Of a stretch of 10,823 bases of DNA, positions 1-7,818 are shown piece after piece (positions within the stretch are counted from its first letter, which is position 1; every line of letters begins with the position of its first letter). The notes below the pieces were generated by a model, which was not told the DNA's origin, searched no databases, and worked only from the letters and a program-made list of their open reading frames with translations. A program made the position numbers and the translations under genes. The stretch spans positions 1 through 10,823 of the forward strand of contig CADBPH010000384.1 of NCBI GenBank assembly GCA_902796455.1, given 5' to 3'. The DNA is from an uncultured Bacteroidia bacterium. GTDB taxonomy: Bacteria > Bacteroidota > Bacteroidia > Bacteroidales > UBA932.

Positions 1-1313
1 CCGCCGGTATCGGCATCCAGATCCAGTACTTCCCCACAGAAATACAGCCCTTTCTGCCGCCGGGACTCCAGCGTTTTCGGAATGATTCCCTCTGCCGGAA
101 TGCCGCCCGCCGTAACGACGGCCCGCTCATATCCGACAAAGCCATCAATGGGTAAATGCCAGTGCTTCAGCGCCTTCGCAAGGTTTCCCACCCGAATGCG
201 CGCCTGACGGCCCTGCCCGCCGAGCAAATCCGGATGACAATGGCGGAAGCCCGGAACCAATTCCCGGGGCATCAATTTGCCGAGCAAGACTCCCAGAAGA
301 CCGGCGGCCGTGGCATGTGCATTCCGCTTGTCCGCCCGCAGTTCCGAAACCATGGCTTCGATCCGCTCCTGCAACCGGTCCGTTTCTACAGCCGGTTTCA
401 AGTCCAGGGATACCGCCATTTTCCGCCCCTGGACCAGGCCTTGCACGCAGGTGCGGCTCACACTGAATCCGATCGGGCCTTCGAGCCCGCCGTCGGTGAA
501 TTCCAATTCTCCGAAAGCCTCTTCCAGGACCCGCTCCCCTTCCAGAAGGGTCAGGGATACATTCCGCAAATGGACCCCGCAAAGACACTGGCCCAGCGGG
601 GCAAGCATCCGGGACCGGTCAATATGGCCGGGGAGGCCGTCCGAAGCGCCTTCAGACACCTTATACCCACGCGGCACAAGCGCGGTCAAGGAGGGGAAAC
701 AGGGCCGGACCGCATGGCCGAAAGCGGATGCAAGCCGGTAACCATCTCCTGTCGAGCCAGTTCCGGGATAAGAAAGCCCGCCGGTAGCGACAATCAGTTT
801 CCGGCACGAGAAGGTGCGTCCGTCCCGGAGCTGAACGCGGAAGCCATTTCCGACCGCCTCGGCAGAGGCCACTTCACAGCCGCACTCCAGCCGCACACCT
901 GCCCGGACCGCCTGCCGCACCAGCACATCCACGATGTCGGCAGCCCGGTGGGAAACAGGGAATGCCCGGTCCCCCCGCTCGACGACGACTGGAACGCCTG
1001 CCTCCTCCATATAGGACAGAACGGCGTCCGGAGGAAAATGATAAAAAGCGGGACGCAACAGGTTTATCCGGCCATGCACATGGGGAGAAAAGGCCTCCCA
1101 GGCCTTCACATTCGTGAAATTGCAACGTCCCTTCCCGGTAATCATGATTTTCCGGCCGGGGCGCGGCATCTTTTCCAGGACCGTCACACGCACATGAGCG
1201 GCAGCCGCACGGGCCGCAGCCATCAGACCGGCCGCCCCGCCGCCGATGACAAGGACATCTGCAGAAGGCATTCCGGTGCCGGTGACAGAAACGGATTCTT
1301 GTTGAATAGACAT
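1..1313 (-). CDS. BaiN/HI0933-family FAD-dependent flavoprotein (C-terminus cut by window edge)
   Basis: The reverse strand reads open from an ATG at 1313 to the window edge, giving 437 complete codons. An FAD Rossmann motif (GGGAAG, residues 24-29) lies near the N-terminus. The family signature GRKIMITGKGRCNFTN is at residues 53-68, and a second FAD-contacting segment ATGGLSYPGTGSTGDGY at about 177-193. Near the edge comes GLYFCGEVLDLDADTGG, the C-terminal FAD-binding motif. This set is characteristic of the HI0933-like/YhiN/BaiN group (often annotated 'aminoacetone oxidase family FAD-binding enzyme'), soluble NAD(P)/FAD oxidoreductases. BaiN has been linked to bile-acid dehydroxylation in Clostridium, but most members have no proven substrate and none can be assigned here. 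Members are usually about 390-430 residues; this one has a slightly long N-terminus (ATG at residue 15 is an alternative start) and probably lacks only 20-30 C-terminal residues. It is divergent from the operon at 1446 and looks unrelated to it. Confidence 0.93.
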   Translation of the reverse strand, partial: MSIQQESVSVTGTGMPSADVLVIGGGAAGLMAAARAAAAHVRVTVLEKMPRPGRKIMITGKGRCNFTNVKAWEAFSPHVHGRINLLRPAFYHFPPDAVLSYMEEAGVPVVVERGDRAFPVSHRAADIVDVLVRQAVRAGVRLECGCEVASAEAVGNGFRVQLRDGRTFSCRKLIVATGGLSYPGTGSTGDGYRLASAFGHAVRPCFPSLTALVPRGYKVSEGASDGLPGHIDRSRMLAPLGQCLCGVHLRNVSLTLLEGERVLEEAFGELEFTDGGLEGPIGFSVSRTCVQGLVQGRKMAVSLDLKPAVETDRLQERIEAMVSELRADKRNAHATAAGLLGVLLGKLMPRELVPGFRHCHPDLLGGQGRQARIRVGNLAKALKHWHLPIDGFVGYERAVVTAGGIPAEGIIPKTLESRRQKGLYFCGEVLDLDADTG

Positions 1314-1332
1314 GGCCTACAGGATTCTGGCG

Positions 1333-1340
1333 TAAAAATA
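1333..1340 (-). promoter_or_regulatory. Possible -7 box for the flavoprotein gene
   Basis: On the minus strand this reads TATTTTTA, one mismatch from the Bacteroidota -7 consensus TAnnTTTG, and it lies about 20 bases upstream of the ATG at 1313. No convincing -33 TTTG partner was found at the usual spacing, so this is only a candidate. Confidence 0.3.
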
Positions 1341-1412
1341 CAAAATTGCTATCAAAACAGGAAATCAACTCTGCCCGGTGCCCCAGATTCGGACATATCC
1401 GAAAAAAATCAC

Positions 1413-1431
1413 TATATTAGCGGGTTATTTG
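1413..1431 (+). promoter_or_regulatory. Possible -7 region for the seven-gene lipoprotein operon
   Basis: Two imperfect matches to TAnnTTTG lie just before the operon: TATATTAG at 1413-1420 (one mismatch) and GTTATTTG at 1424-1431. Either would give a very short leader before the TTG start at 1446. No clear -33 element is visible. The position, in the AT-rich part of a divergent intergenic region, supports a promoter here, but which box is used is undecided. Confidence 0.35.
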
Positions 1432-1445
1432 CGCTATTTTTTGAA

Positions 1446-3269
1446 TTGAAATTATTCAGTAAATATTTCCTGTTCATCGGCTTATGCCTCAGCGCGTGCA
1501 CGTACACACCCGCAGATGAACCCTGGAACAACGTTTCTGGTTCCGGCCCTGTAAAAGTGGGTCTTTCGCTCTCCGGAGACAACAGCGGCGCCGCCATCCT
1601 GACGAGAACGGCGGCCGGAGAAGACGGACTCTCCACCCGCTGGGAAGCCGGAGACCGGATTGCCGTGTGGGCCCGCTCCCGCAGCGGAGCCCAGGTCCTC
1701 TCCGGGACTCCCTTCACCACCTATGCCATCAGCGAGGAGAAAACCTTCTTCACCGCGACGCTCTCCGAGGCCATGCCGGACGGGCAATATACCTACTATG
1801 CCGCCTATCCCCTTCCCGAGCAGATTTCCGGAACGACGGCAACCTTCTCCATTCCCGCAGCGCAAGACGGCCGCTCGGGCCAGGGAGAAGACATCATGGT
1901 CTCTTCCTCCGCCACCGCCGGCCCCCTGCAGCCGATGGACTGGATGGACTATGGCCATGATGAACTCCTTCTGGGAATGAACCATCTGCTCCACCGGCTG
2001 CGCTTTTATGTCGAAGACCTCCCGATCCTCGGCGGAGAAGCGGTCCAGCGGATCGTTGCGGATTTTCCCCGGGATGTGACCGGCAAGATCCAGGTCGATA
2101 TCACGGCGCCATCCGCCCGGGAAATCGCCTCCGACGGGGCCTCCCGCCTGGTCATCCAGCCGGAGGAACCGGTCGCCCTTTCCGAAACCGGAGCGCAGCG
2201 GAACTACCTGACCGCATCCATCCTTCCGAGCACTTTTGCCGCGGACGAAAACCTGTCGGTCACCCTTTATACAGAAACGAAAATCGCGAGAATGGCGGTC
2301 CCGCTTCAGGGAAGGACATTCGCCGCAGGACATTCCACCCCCGTGAAACTCGTTCCCCAGCAAGTCGGAACACTCTGCCGGGTCTATGTCCGACTGGACG
2401 AGAACCACCTCGGAGAAGACATCCAGTCCCTCACCCTGACCGCACCGGCCGGCTGCAAATGGGGAGACAGCCTCTCGAATGAATTTACTTATACTCCCGG
2501 CGGGGAATTCGGCGCCGGAACCGCATTCGTCCTGGAATTCGAGGATGAGCAAGCCTTCCGGTCCCTGTCCGGCAAACACATTACGGCTACGTATGAGTCC
2601 GCGCATGTCATCATCTCGGAAGAGCTTGACATTGAATCCCTTGACGGAAAATACGCGACAACGCTCCGCCTGCAGGTCCCGTACCTGTTCGAAGAGGACT
2701 TCTCCTCCGTAGGAACCTTCTCTTATGACGACCAGTATACCGGCGGGTTCAACACCGGATCCAAGAGCGCCCATTCGTTCATGAACGGCTGGACCGGCGC
2801 CCGGATTGGCGCGGAGGCCGGAAAATGCATCCGGATCGCCTGCCGCCGGGAGACCTCGGCGAATTATTCCGCCCGGGTAGACGCCGCTCCGCTGCGCGGA
2901 ACCCTCAAGTCGCCTGCGAACCTGCATGTCGAATTCGACTACGGCGCCGACAACCAGTTCGGCGGCATCGCCATCATCACGGACCCGGATGTGGGACAGA
3001 CCTGTTTTGTCGGCTATGTCACCTCCTCCGGCGGATACAAGAGCGGGGATACAACCGGCACGTTCGAAGACGGAAACTCCTTCTATGTCAAGGAATATAC
3101 GGGCAGTTACACGAGTACGCCCAATACTGCGGAATATACCATCCACAATGCACCGCAGGGGAATGCGTTCCGTCTGACCATCCGGACCGAAATCGAAAGC
3201 AAGGCGGGTACTACCAATACCACCGCCTGGCTGTACATAGACAATATAAAAATCAGCATAGCAAAATGA
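1446..3269 (+). CDS. Fimbrillin-like (Mfa-type) surface lipoprotein, operon gene A
   Basis: A 607-residue predicted lipoprotein. The start is inferred as TTG at 1446 because it gives a compact lipoprotein signal peptide (K at 2 and 6, hydrophobic core, lipobox LSAC with Cys18), and no in-frame ATG exists nearby. The frame is open far upstream, but that part lies antisense to the flavoprotein and is not believed. After the Cys comes an N-terminal domain of fimbrillin/Mfa-like type, at about residues 35-290, with the typical WEAGDRIAVW motif near residue 67 following a TRT segment. A middle beta-rich part (about 295-405) leads to a C-terminal domain from about 412 (YLFEEDFSSV) to the end, resembling a jelly-roll or carbohydrate-binding fold. 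Fimbrillin-like proteins are subunits or tips of Bacteroidales fimbriae, or uncharacterised surface lipoproteins; which applies here is open. It is the first gene of the operon, and its TGA overlaps the next ATG (ATGA). Confidence 0.8.
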   Translation: MKLFSKYFLFIGLCLSACTYTPADEPWNNVSGSGPVKVGLSLSGDNSGAAILTRTAAGEDGLSTRWEAGDRIAVWARSRSGAQVLSGTPFTTYAISEEKTFFTATLSEAMPDGQYTYYAAYPLPEQISGTTATFSIPAAQDGRSGQGEDIMVSSSATAGPLQPMDWMDYGHDELLLGMNHLLHRLRFYVEDLPILGGEAVQRIVADFPRDVTGKIQVDITAPSAREIASDGASRLVIQPEEPVALSETGAQRNYLTASILPSTFAADENLSVTLYTETKIARMAVPLQGRTFAAGHSTPVKLVPQQVGTLCRVYVRLDENHLGEDIQSLTLTAPAGCKWGDSLSNEFTYTPGGEFGAGTAFVLEFEDEQAFRSLSGKHITATYESAHVIISEELDIESLDGKYATTLRLQVPYLFEEDFSSVGTFSYDDQYTGGFNTGSKSAHSFMNGWTGARIGAEAGKCIRIACRRETSANYSARVDAAPLRGTLKSPANLHVEFDYGADNQFGGIAIITDPDVGQTCFVGYVTSSGGYKSGDTTGTFEDGNSFYVKEYTGSYTSTPNTAEYTIHNAPQGNAFRLTIRTEIESKAGTTNTTAWLYIDNIKISIAK

Positions 3270-3988
3270 AAAGCATCACCTTGACCTGTTTAGCCGCAGG
3301 AATCCTGGTTCTCGCCGCCTGCGGGAAGACGGATCCCTCCCAGGGACGGATCACCTTCTCCCTGGAAGAGGGAAACGTAGCCGAAGTGGCCACGAAAGGA
3401 TCCGTTTCGAATTATGCGGCCCTGCCGGCCTCGACAGATTTCTCCCTGGAAATCAAGAACAACCTGGGAGCCACGGTTTATTCCGGGGCACTGGGAGCCT
3501 GGAACCCCGCGACGGAACTCGCGACCGGTAACTATACCGCAACGGCCCGGTACGGAGACGCGTCCGAAGAAGGTCCCGGGAAACCCTGTTTCGAGGGAAG
3601 TGCCTCCTTCGTGGTCGTCGGAGGACAGAATACCAACGTCCGGATCCCCGTCTCCCTGGGCAACTGCATCGTGACGATTGCCTGTACGGACGCGTTCAAG
3701 AACTATTATCCCAGCCAGTCCTTCCGCATCACGACACCGGACCACCCGGACGGCTTCTCCTTCGACGGAAAAGGGATTTTCGTGGCATATCAATTCAGCG
3801 TCAGCGGCTCGCTCACGACCCTCGCGGGGCAGGAATACAACTTCCCCGAACGGTCTTTCCGGGGTGAGGCCGCAACCTGCTATACCGTTAAATTCGACGT
3901 ATCCAACGTGGGCGGTCTCAGTATCACGGTCACCTTCAACGACTCGGTGCAGACCGTCACCCTCGAAGACGTCCAACTGAACCCGTAA
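3266..3988 (+). CDS. Short DUF4493-type lipoprotein, operon gene B
   Basis: A 240-residue predicted lipoprotein starting at the ATG that overlaps the previous stop by four bases, which implies translational coupling. The signal peptide ends in lipobox LAAC with Cys19. The mature part reads as two beta-sandwich-like halves. The first (about 30-135) has the pattern FSLEIKNNLGATVYSG, then an NYTATARYGD strand and a FVVVGGQNTNV strand. The second (about 135-240) closes with a duplicated-looking TVTFND/TVTLED ending. This layout matches the N-terminal parts of genes C and D, so I place it with the DUF4493-type Bacteroidales lipoproteins, whose function is unknown. B appears to be the minimal form of the module with nothing attached. 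No catalytic motif is visible; a structural or binding role at the cell surface is inference. Confidence 0.82.
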   Translation: MKSITLTCLAAGILVLAACGKTDPSQGRITFSLEEGNVAEVATKGSVSNYAALPASTDFSLEIKNNLGATVYSGALGAWNPATELATGNYTATARYGDASEEGPGKPCFEGSASFVVVGGQNTNVRIPVSLGNCIVTIACTDAFKNYYPSQSFRITTPDHPDGFSFDGKGIFVAYQFSVSGSLTTLAGQEYNFPERSFRGEAATCYTVKFDVSNVGGLSITVTFNDSVQTVTLEDVQLNP

Positions 3989-4000
3989 TCTTTCGTGACC

Positions 4001-5251
4001 ATGAATAAGACAAGCATCATTACCCTGGCAGCCATCGCCCTTGTAGCGACGGTCTCCTGCAAGAAACTGGAACGGACGCCTTCCACCGAAGGAATCCTGT
4101 CCTTTGAGAATTTCTCGGTCCAATGGGATGCGGAACTGGTCACGAAGGCCTCCGCAGCTCCCGGGGATTACCGCATTTTCATCACCAATGCCGCCGGAAC
4201 GAGTGTCCTCGAGACAACCTACGCCGACGTGCTGGCAGAGGGGAAAAAGGTATCCCTGCCCGCGGGAAATTACACCCTGGAAGCCCGGTCTACGGAAGAC
4301 GCCGTGCCGACCGCCGCGTTTGACACGCCGGTCTACGGGGCGTCGACCGATTTCACCATTACCGCCGGCCAGACGACGACCCTCGGGAACCTGACCTGCA
4401 CGCTGTTGCAAGTCAAGGCGACGGTCTCTTACGACGAGGGCTTCCTCGAAATGGTCACCGGTCCCGGCAAGACCACGGTCACCGTCAATCCTTCCGCTCC
4501 CCTGGAATTCCCGCTGGAATACACCAATGGAACGGTTAGCTATGACCAGCGGGCCGGCTACTATGCCGTCAATGCGGGCGGAAATGCGACCATGAACATC
4601 GTCTTCTCCGGAAACATCTCCGGCAAGAGCCAGAAGATGGTCGCCAACCTGACGGGCGTCCAGGCCAAGCAGTGGCGCCAGATCCGGTTCATCAAGAAAA
4701 CCGACGGCGAAGGGAATGCTTCCTTTGCCATCGAAATCAACACCTATGTCAATGATGAAGAACTGGTTGTAGATTTGGTTGCGGCCAGTGAGACGGTCAT
4801 CGGACCGGATCCCGACGCGCCCGTGGGAGACGGCGGAATCACCTTGGCGTTCGCCGAAGGCTGCACCATGTTCAATGACCTGGACAACATCGTCGTTCCG
4901 GCCGGAGAGACCGGCATGGACCTGCGGATCCTGGTGACCGTTCCCGGCGGCGTGAACAAATTCACCGTCGAAATGGCCTCCACGAGCGACGCCTTCCTGG
5001 CATCCGTCGCACTGGCCGGCGGAACGACCCTCGACCTGATCTCCCCCGCGGCGGAACAAGACATTATCTTCCAGATCGTTCCCTTCCCGCACGGAAGCGA
5101 CCTCGCGGGCAAGACCTCGCTGCTGTTCGACCTGAGCGCCGCGCAGGGCCCGATCAATGCCTTCCCGGGACGCCATACCTTTACCATGAAGATTACGGAC
5201 ATGAACGGATGCAGCAATGCTGTCCCGGTCACCCTGGTTGTTAACAAATAG
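4001..5251 (+). CDS. DUF4493-type lipoprotein with extra C-terminal domain, operon gene C
   Basis: A 416-residue predicted lipoprotein. ATG at 4001 is preferred over the in-frame GTG two codons upstream. It lies 12 bases after the stop of gene B. The signal peptide ends TVSC (Cys20), a slightly relaxed lipobox. The DUF4493-type module spans about residues 28-265. It shows a VTKAS segment, DYRIFITNAAG, VSLPAGNYTLEARS, then TDFTITAGQTT and a second half with FSGNISGKSQ and a closing IEINTYVNDEELVVDL. An additional beta-rich domain (about 272-416) follows a Pro/Asp linker (GPDPDAPVGDGG) and has no close relative elsewhere in this window. No enzyme motif is seen. The charged residues after the Cys (KKLER) do not form an obvious acidic lipoprotein-export signal, so surface exposure rather than periplasmic location cannot be decided from sequence. 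Confidence 0.83.
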   Translation: MNKTSIITLAAIALVATVSCKKLERTPSTEGILSFENFSVQWDAELVTKASAAPGDYRIFITNAAGTSVLETTYADVLAEGKKVSLPAGNYTLEARSTEDAVPTAAFDTPVYGASTDFTITAGQTTTLGNLTCTLLQVKATVSYDEGFLEMVTGPGKTTVTVNPSAPLEFPLEYTNGTVSYDQRAGYYAVNAGGNATMNIVFSGNISGKSQKMVANLTGVQAKQWRQIRFIKKTDGEGNASFAIEINTYVNDEELVVDLVAASETVIGPDPDAPVGDGGITLAFAEGCTMFNDLDNIVVPAGETGMDLRILVTVPGGVNKFTVEMASTSDAFLASVALAGGTTLDLISPAAEQDIIFQIVPFPHGSDLAGKTSLLFDLSAAQGPINAFPGRHTFTMKITDMNGCSNAVPVTLVVNK

Positions 5252-5255
5252 GAGG
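5250..5255 (+). promoter_or_regulatory. Shine-Dalgarno-like AGGAGG before operon gene D
   Basis: AGGAGG overlaps the TAG stop of gene C and ends six bases before the ATG at 5262, the ideal position for a ribosome binding site. It fixes the start of gene D. None of the other operon starts has a comparable purine-rich core, which is normal for Bacteroidota. Confidence 0.6.
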
Positions 5256-5261
5256 CAGACC

Positions 5262-7070
5262 ATGAAACCATTGAAACACCTCTTGCTTCCCGCCGCCCTG
5301 GTCCTGCTGGGTGCGGCTGCGTGCCAGCGTGACATCATCACCGAAGGGACCGTGCTTTCTGTCGGCTCCATCTCGCTCGGCGTCGAAATCGGGCAGCCCC
5401 TCACAAAAGCGCCCCTCCCGCAGGACGAGTTGCTGTCCACATCGATCGTAAACATCTATCATGCAGATTATTCCGGACTCGTCCGGACCTACCGGTATGC
5501 CGAGAAGCCCCAGACCATCTGGCTCGCCACCGGTGCGTACCGGGTGGATGTCGTCGCCGGAGAAGCGGCTAAGTCCGCGCCTGTGGCCGCCTCCTGGGAA
5601 CAAAAAAGTTACAAGGGCTCCGCTTCCTTCACCATCAACCCGGGAGCGACGACAAGCGTGACTGTCCCCGCCACCGTCAGCAATGCCATTTCCCAAATCA
5701 CTTTCGGGGATGGAATTGCCTCCAACTTTGATGCGGGATACACCCTCACCATCGGTGTTGGCGGCCATTCGCTCACGTACAATGCGTCCAAGAACGGGGC
5801 GGACGGATACTTCCTCCTCGACGGCATCGACGACCCGGCTTTCGAGTGGACCTTTACGGGAACACTGAAGGGAAAACCCTTCACCAAAAGCGGGACGATC
5901 CCTTCCCTGGAAAAAGGCAAACGCTATGCGATGACCTTGAAATATACAGTCAATGACGGATTCGGCTCCTTCGGCCTCCTGGTCGACTACGGCACCGAAG
6001 ACATCGAAGACATCATTGTTTTCGAACCCGTTTCCACCGGCATGTCTCCTTCCCCGGTCTATGAGATCTGGGCCGGACATGCGACGGTACATGCAGATGT
6101 CGACGAAAGCGAATACAGCGATCCTTCCCAGATCCGATTCGCCTGGCAGGCAGCGGGCGGCTCCTGGAGCACAGTTGCAGCCACGCGGACGGCGGAAGGG
6201 ACCTACAGCGCAGTCCTTCAGGGACTGGCCCCGGCAACCGACTATACCTGCAAGCTGGTCATCGCCGGCGAGGACATCGGCAGCCCCATCTCCTTCACCA
6301 CGGAAGAAGCCCCGGCGATCCCGAACGGCAGTTTCGAGGAGACTTCCAACTCCGCCTCCGGGAACTACACCGAGTTCTACGCCGCATCTGACGAGCCCTG
6401 GTGGGGATCCGGAAACGGCAGCAAGGGTGTCAACGGATCGGCCGACTTCGGCGGATTCATCATCTGCAAACCCGATGCATCCGAGAAAGTGGACGGAAGC
6501 CAGTCCGCGTGCCTGACCTCGACCTGGGCCATCGTGAAATTCGCTGCGGGGAACCTGTTCTCCGGCTATTTCGCCGGCCTGGAAGGGACGAAGGGCGGGA
6601 AAGTCGCCTTCGGCCGTCCTTTCACCGGCCGACCGACTGCCCTGAAAGTCTGGGTCAAGTACTCCACGGGAAAGATCAACCGCATCGATTCGACGCCGGA
6701 CGGCGTATCCATCACCAAGAACGATTACGACACGGGGCGGATCCAGGTAGCCCTCGGGACCTGGGATTACCGCACCTACGGCGGGACACGCGAGTGCCCG
6801 ATCCTGGTCAATACGACGGACAAGAGCACCTTCGTCGATTTCGCGACGGATGGCGCCACCCTCGCCTACGGAGACCTGCAGTTGAAGGGAGACGCCTCGA
6901 ATTCCCACAATACCTGGAAGGAATACATCATCCCGATCGAATACCGGGACCAGGCAGCCTATCCGACCTACATTGTCGTCTCCTGCGCTTCCAGCATGTA
7001 CGGAGACTACTTCACGGGATGCGATTCGAGCAAGATGTGGATTGACAAGATGGAATTGGTTTACGAATAG
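5262..7070 (+). CDS. DUF4493-type / FN3-like / PCMD lipoprotein, operon gene D
   Basis: A 602-residue predicted lipoprotein; the start is set by the Shine-Dalgarno sequence and a good signal peptide ending GAAAC (Cys21). Three regions follow. A DUF4493-type module runs from about 25 to 250 (strands VNIYHADYSG, IWLATGAYRVDVVAGE, GSASFTINPG, then FTGTLKGKPF). An FN3-like domain spans about 253-348, ending in the typical LAPATDYTCKLVIAG. A C-terminal PCMD domain ('putative carbohydrate metabolism domain', PF13201) runs from about 352, where it opens with PNGSFEE. It contains VKFAAGNLFSGYF, WDYRTYGG, an NTTDKSTF motif and a closing YFTG..SSKMWIDKMELVYE. PCMD proteins are common in gut Bacteroidales and are thought to bind or act on carbohydrate, but this is not proven. 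The PCMD half is clearly paralogous to that of gene G. The stop is one base before the start of gene E. Confidence 0.87.
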   Translation: MKPLKHLLLPAALVLLGAAACQRDIITEGTVLSVGSISLGVEIGQPLTKAPLPQDELLSTSIVNIYHADYSGLVRTYRYAEKPQTIWLATGAYRVDVVAGEAAKSAPVAASWEQKSYKGSASFTINPGATTSVTVPATVSNAISQITFGDGIASNFDAGYTLTIGVGGHSLTYNASKNGADGYFLLDGIDDPAFEWTFTGTLKGKPFTKSGTIPSLEKGKRYAMTLKYTVNDGFGSFGLLVDYGTEDIEDIIVFEPVSTGMSPSPVYEIWAGHATVHADVDESEYSDPSQIRFAWQAAGGSWSTVAATRTAEGTYSAVLQGLAPATDYTCKLVIAGEDIGSPISFTTEEAPAIPNGSFEETSNSASGNYTEFYAASDEPWWGSGNGSKGVNGSADFGGFIICKPDASEKVDGSQSACLTSTWAIVKFAAGNLFSGYFAGLEGTKGGKVAFGRPFTGRPTALKVWVKYSTGKINRIDSTPDGVSITKNDYDTGRIQVALGTWDYRTYGGTRECPILVNTTDKSTFVDFATDGATLAYGDLQLKGDASNSHNTWKEYIIPIEYRDQAAYPTYIVVSCASSMYGDYFTGCDSSKMWIDKMELVYE

Positions 7071-7071
7071 G

Positions 7072-7818
7072 ATGAAGAAAACGGTACTCCTGACACTTGC
7101 CCTCCTGCTGGGCGCCGGCATCCCTGCCCTCGCCCGGGAAAAGCAGGAACGGTACGACGATTCCGCCCGGCCGGTGATCGTTCCCCGCGGGAACTGGCTG
7201 GTCGGAGGAAATGCCGCCTATTCCGGGCACCGGAATGACAATTATGACTTTGCCGTCGTCAAAGGGATCAACTCCGTCGGTTTCCACGTTGCCGCCGCCC
7301 CCGAAGTCTGCTATTTCTTCCGGGACAATCTGGGCGCCGGCCTGCGGATCGGCTACGGCAGAAGGATGCTGGATGCGCAGAGCGGATCCGCACAGATGGG
7401 CAGCCTGGAGCTGGGCGTGAACAATTATTACACCCTGAGCCAGGATGTCAATGCCATGGCCTTCCTCCGTTATTACCTTCCCGTCGCCGACTCCAAAAGG
7501 ATATCGTTCCATGTCGATGCCGGACTCCAGGGCGCCTTCGGCCAGGCACGCCGGTCGGACGAACACACAGGAGCCGAAGTCGGTTCCTGGGAGAAGAACT
7601 ACCGGGTGGGGCTCCTCCTCCAACCGGGCATTTCGGCCCTGGTGACCCGGCGGATGGCGGTTTTCGCCTCGCTCGGGATGGCCGGAATCTCTTACGGGAG
7701 AAAGGAACAGACTCACAACCAGGTCGATCCCGGCTCCTCCAATTCCTACGCCATCCAGTATCTGATGGATTTCACCTCCCTGCGCTTTGGTATCGACCTA
7801 ATCCTCGGCAAGCGATGA
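7072..7818 (+). CDS. Predicted outer-membrane beta-barrel protein, operon gene E
   Basis: A 248-residue protein with a Sec signal peptide (MKK, Leu-rich core, probable cleavage after ALA at residue 21). The mature part alternates polar and hydrophobic residues in strands of about ten residues rich in Tyr, Phe and Gly, for example WLVGGNAAYSG, VGFHVAAAPEVCYFF, LGAGLRIGYGRR, NAMAFLRYYL, ISFHVDAGLQGAFG and YRVGLLLQPGISALV. This is typical of a small outer-membrane barrel of 8-10 strands (OmpA/OMP_b-brl-like). It ends in LGKR instead of an aromatic residue, although FGIDLIL just upstream is strand-like. The start is one base after the stop of gene D, and its TGA overlaps the ATG of gene F, suggesting the two barrels are made together. 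No specific transport function can be read from the sequence; anchoring or export of the neighbouring lipoproteins is inference. Confidence 0.8.
   Translation: MKKTVLLTLALLLGAGIPALAREKQERYDDSARPVIVPRGNWLVGGNAAYSGHRNDNYDFAVVKGINSVGFHVAAAPEVCYFFRDNLGAGLRIGYGRRMLDAQSGSAQMGSLELGVNNYYTLSQDVNAMAFLRYYLPVADSKRISFHVDAGLQGAFGQARRSDEHTGAEVGSWEKNYRVGLLLQPGISALVTRRMAVFASLGMAGISYGRKEQTHNQVDPGSSNSYAIQYLMDFTSLRFGIDLILGKR

Noticed and set aside
156..1445. Open frame extending operon gene A about 430 codons upstream
   Set aside because: It runs antisense through the clearly recognisable flavoprotein gene, reads as low-complexity Pro/Arg/His-rich sequence, and would bury the lipoprotein signal peptide inside a protein.
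3995..4000. GTG start two codons upstream of gene C
   Set aside because: ATG at 4001 gives the same frame with a typical basic signal-peptide start; the two added residues bring nothing.
3290..5455. Long antisense open frame (721 codons) opposite genes B and C
   Set aside because: It spans several real genes on the other strand, is rich in Gly/Arg/Asp with no domain, and is the usual result of high GC codon bias. The same applies to the frames at 1482-3146 and 5241-7121.
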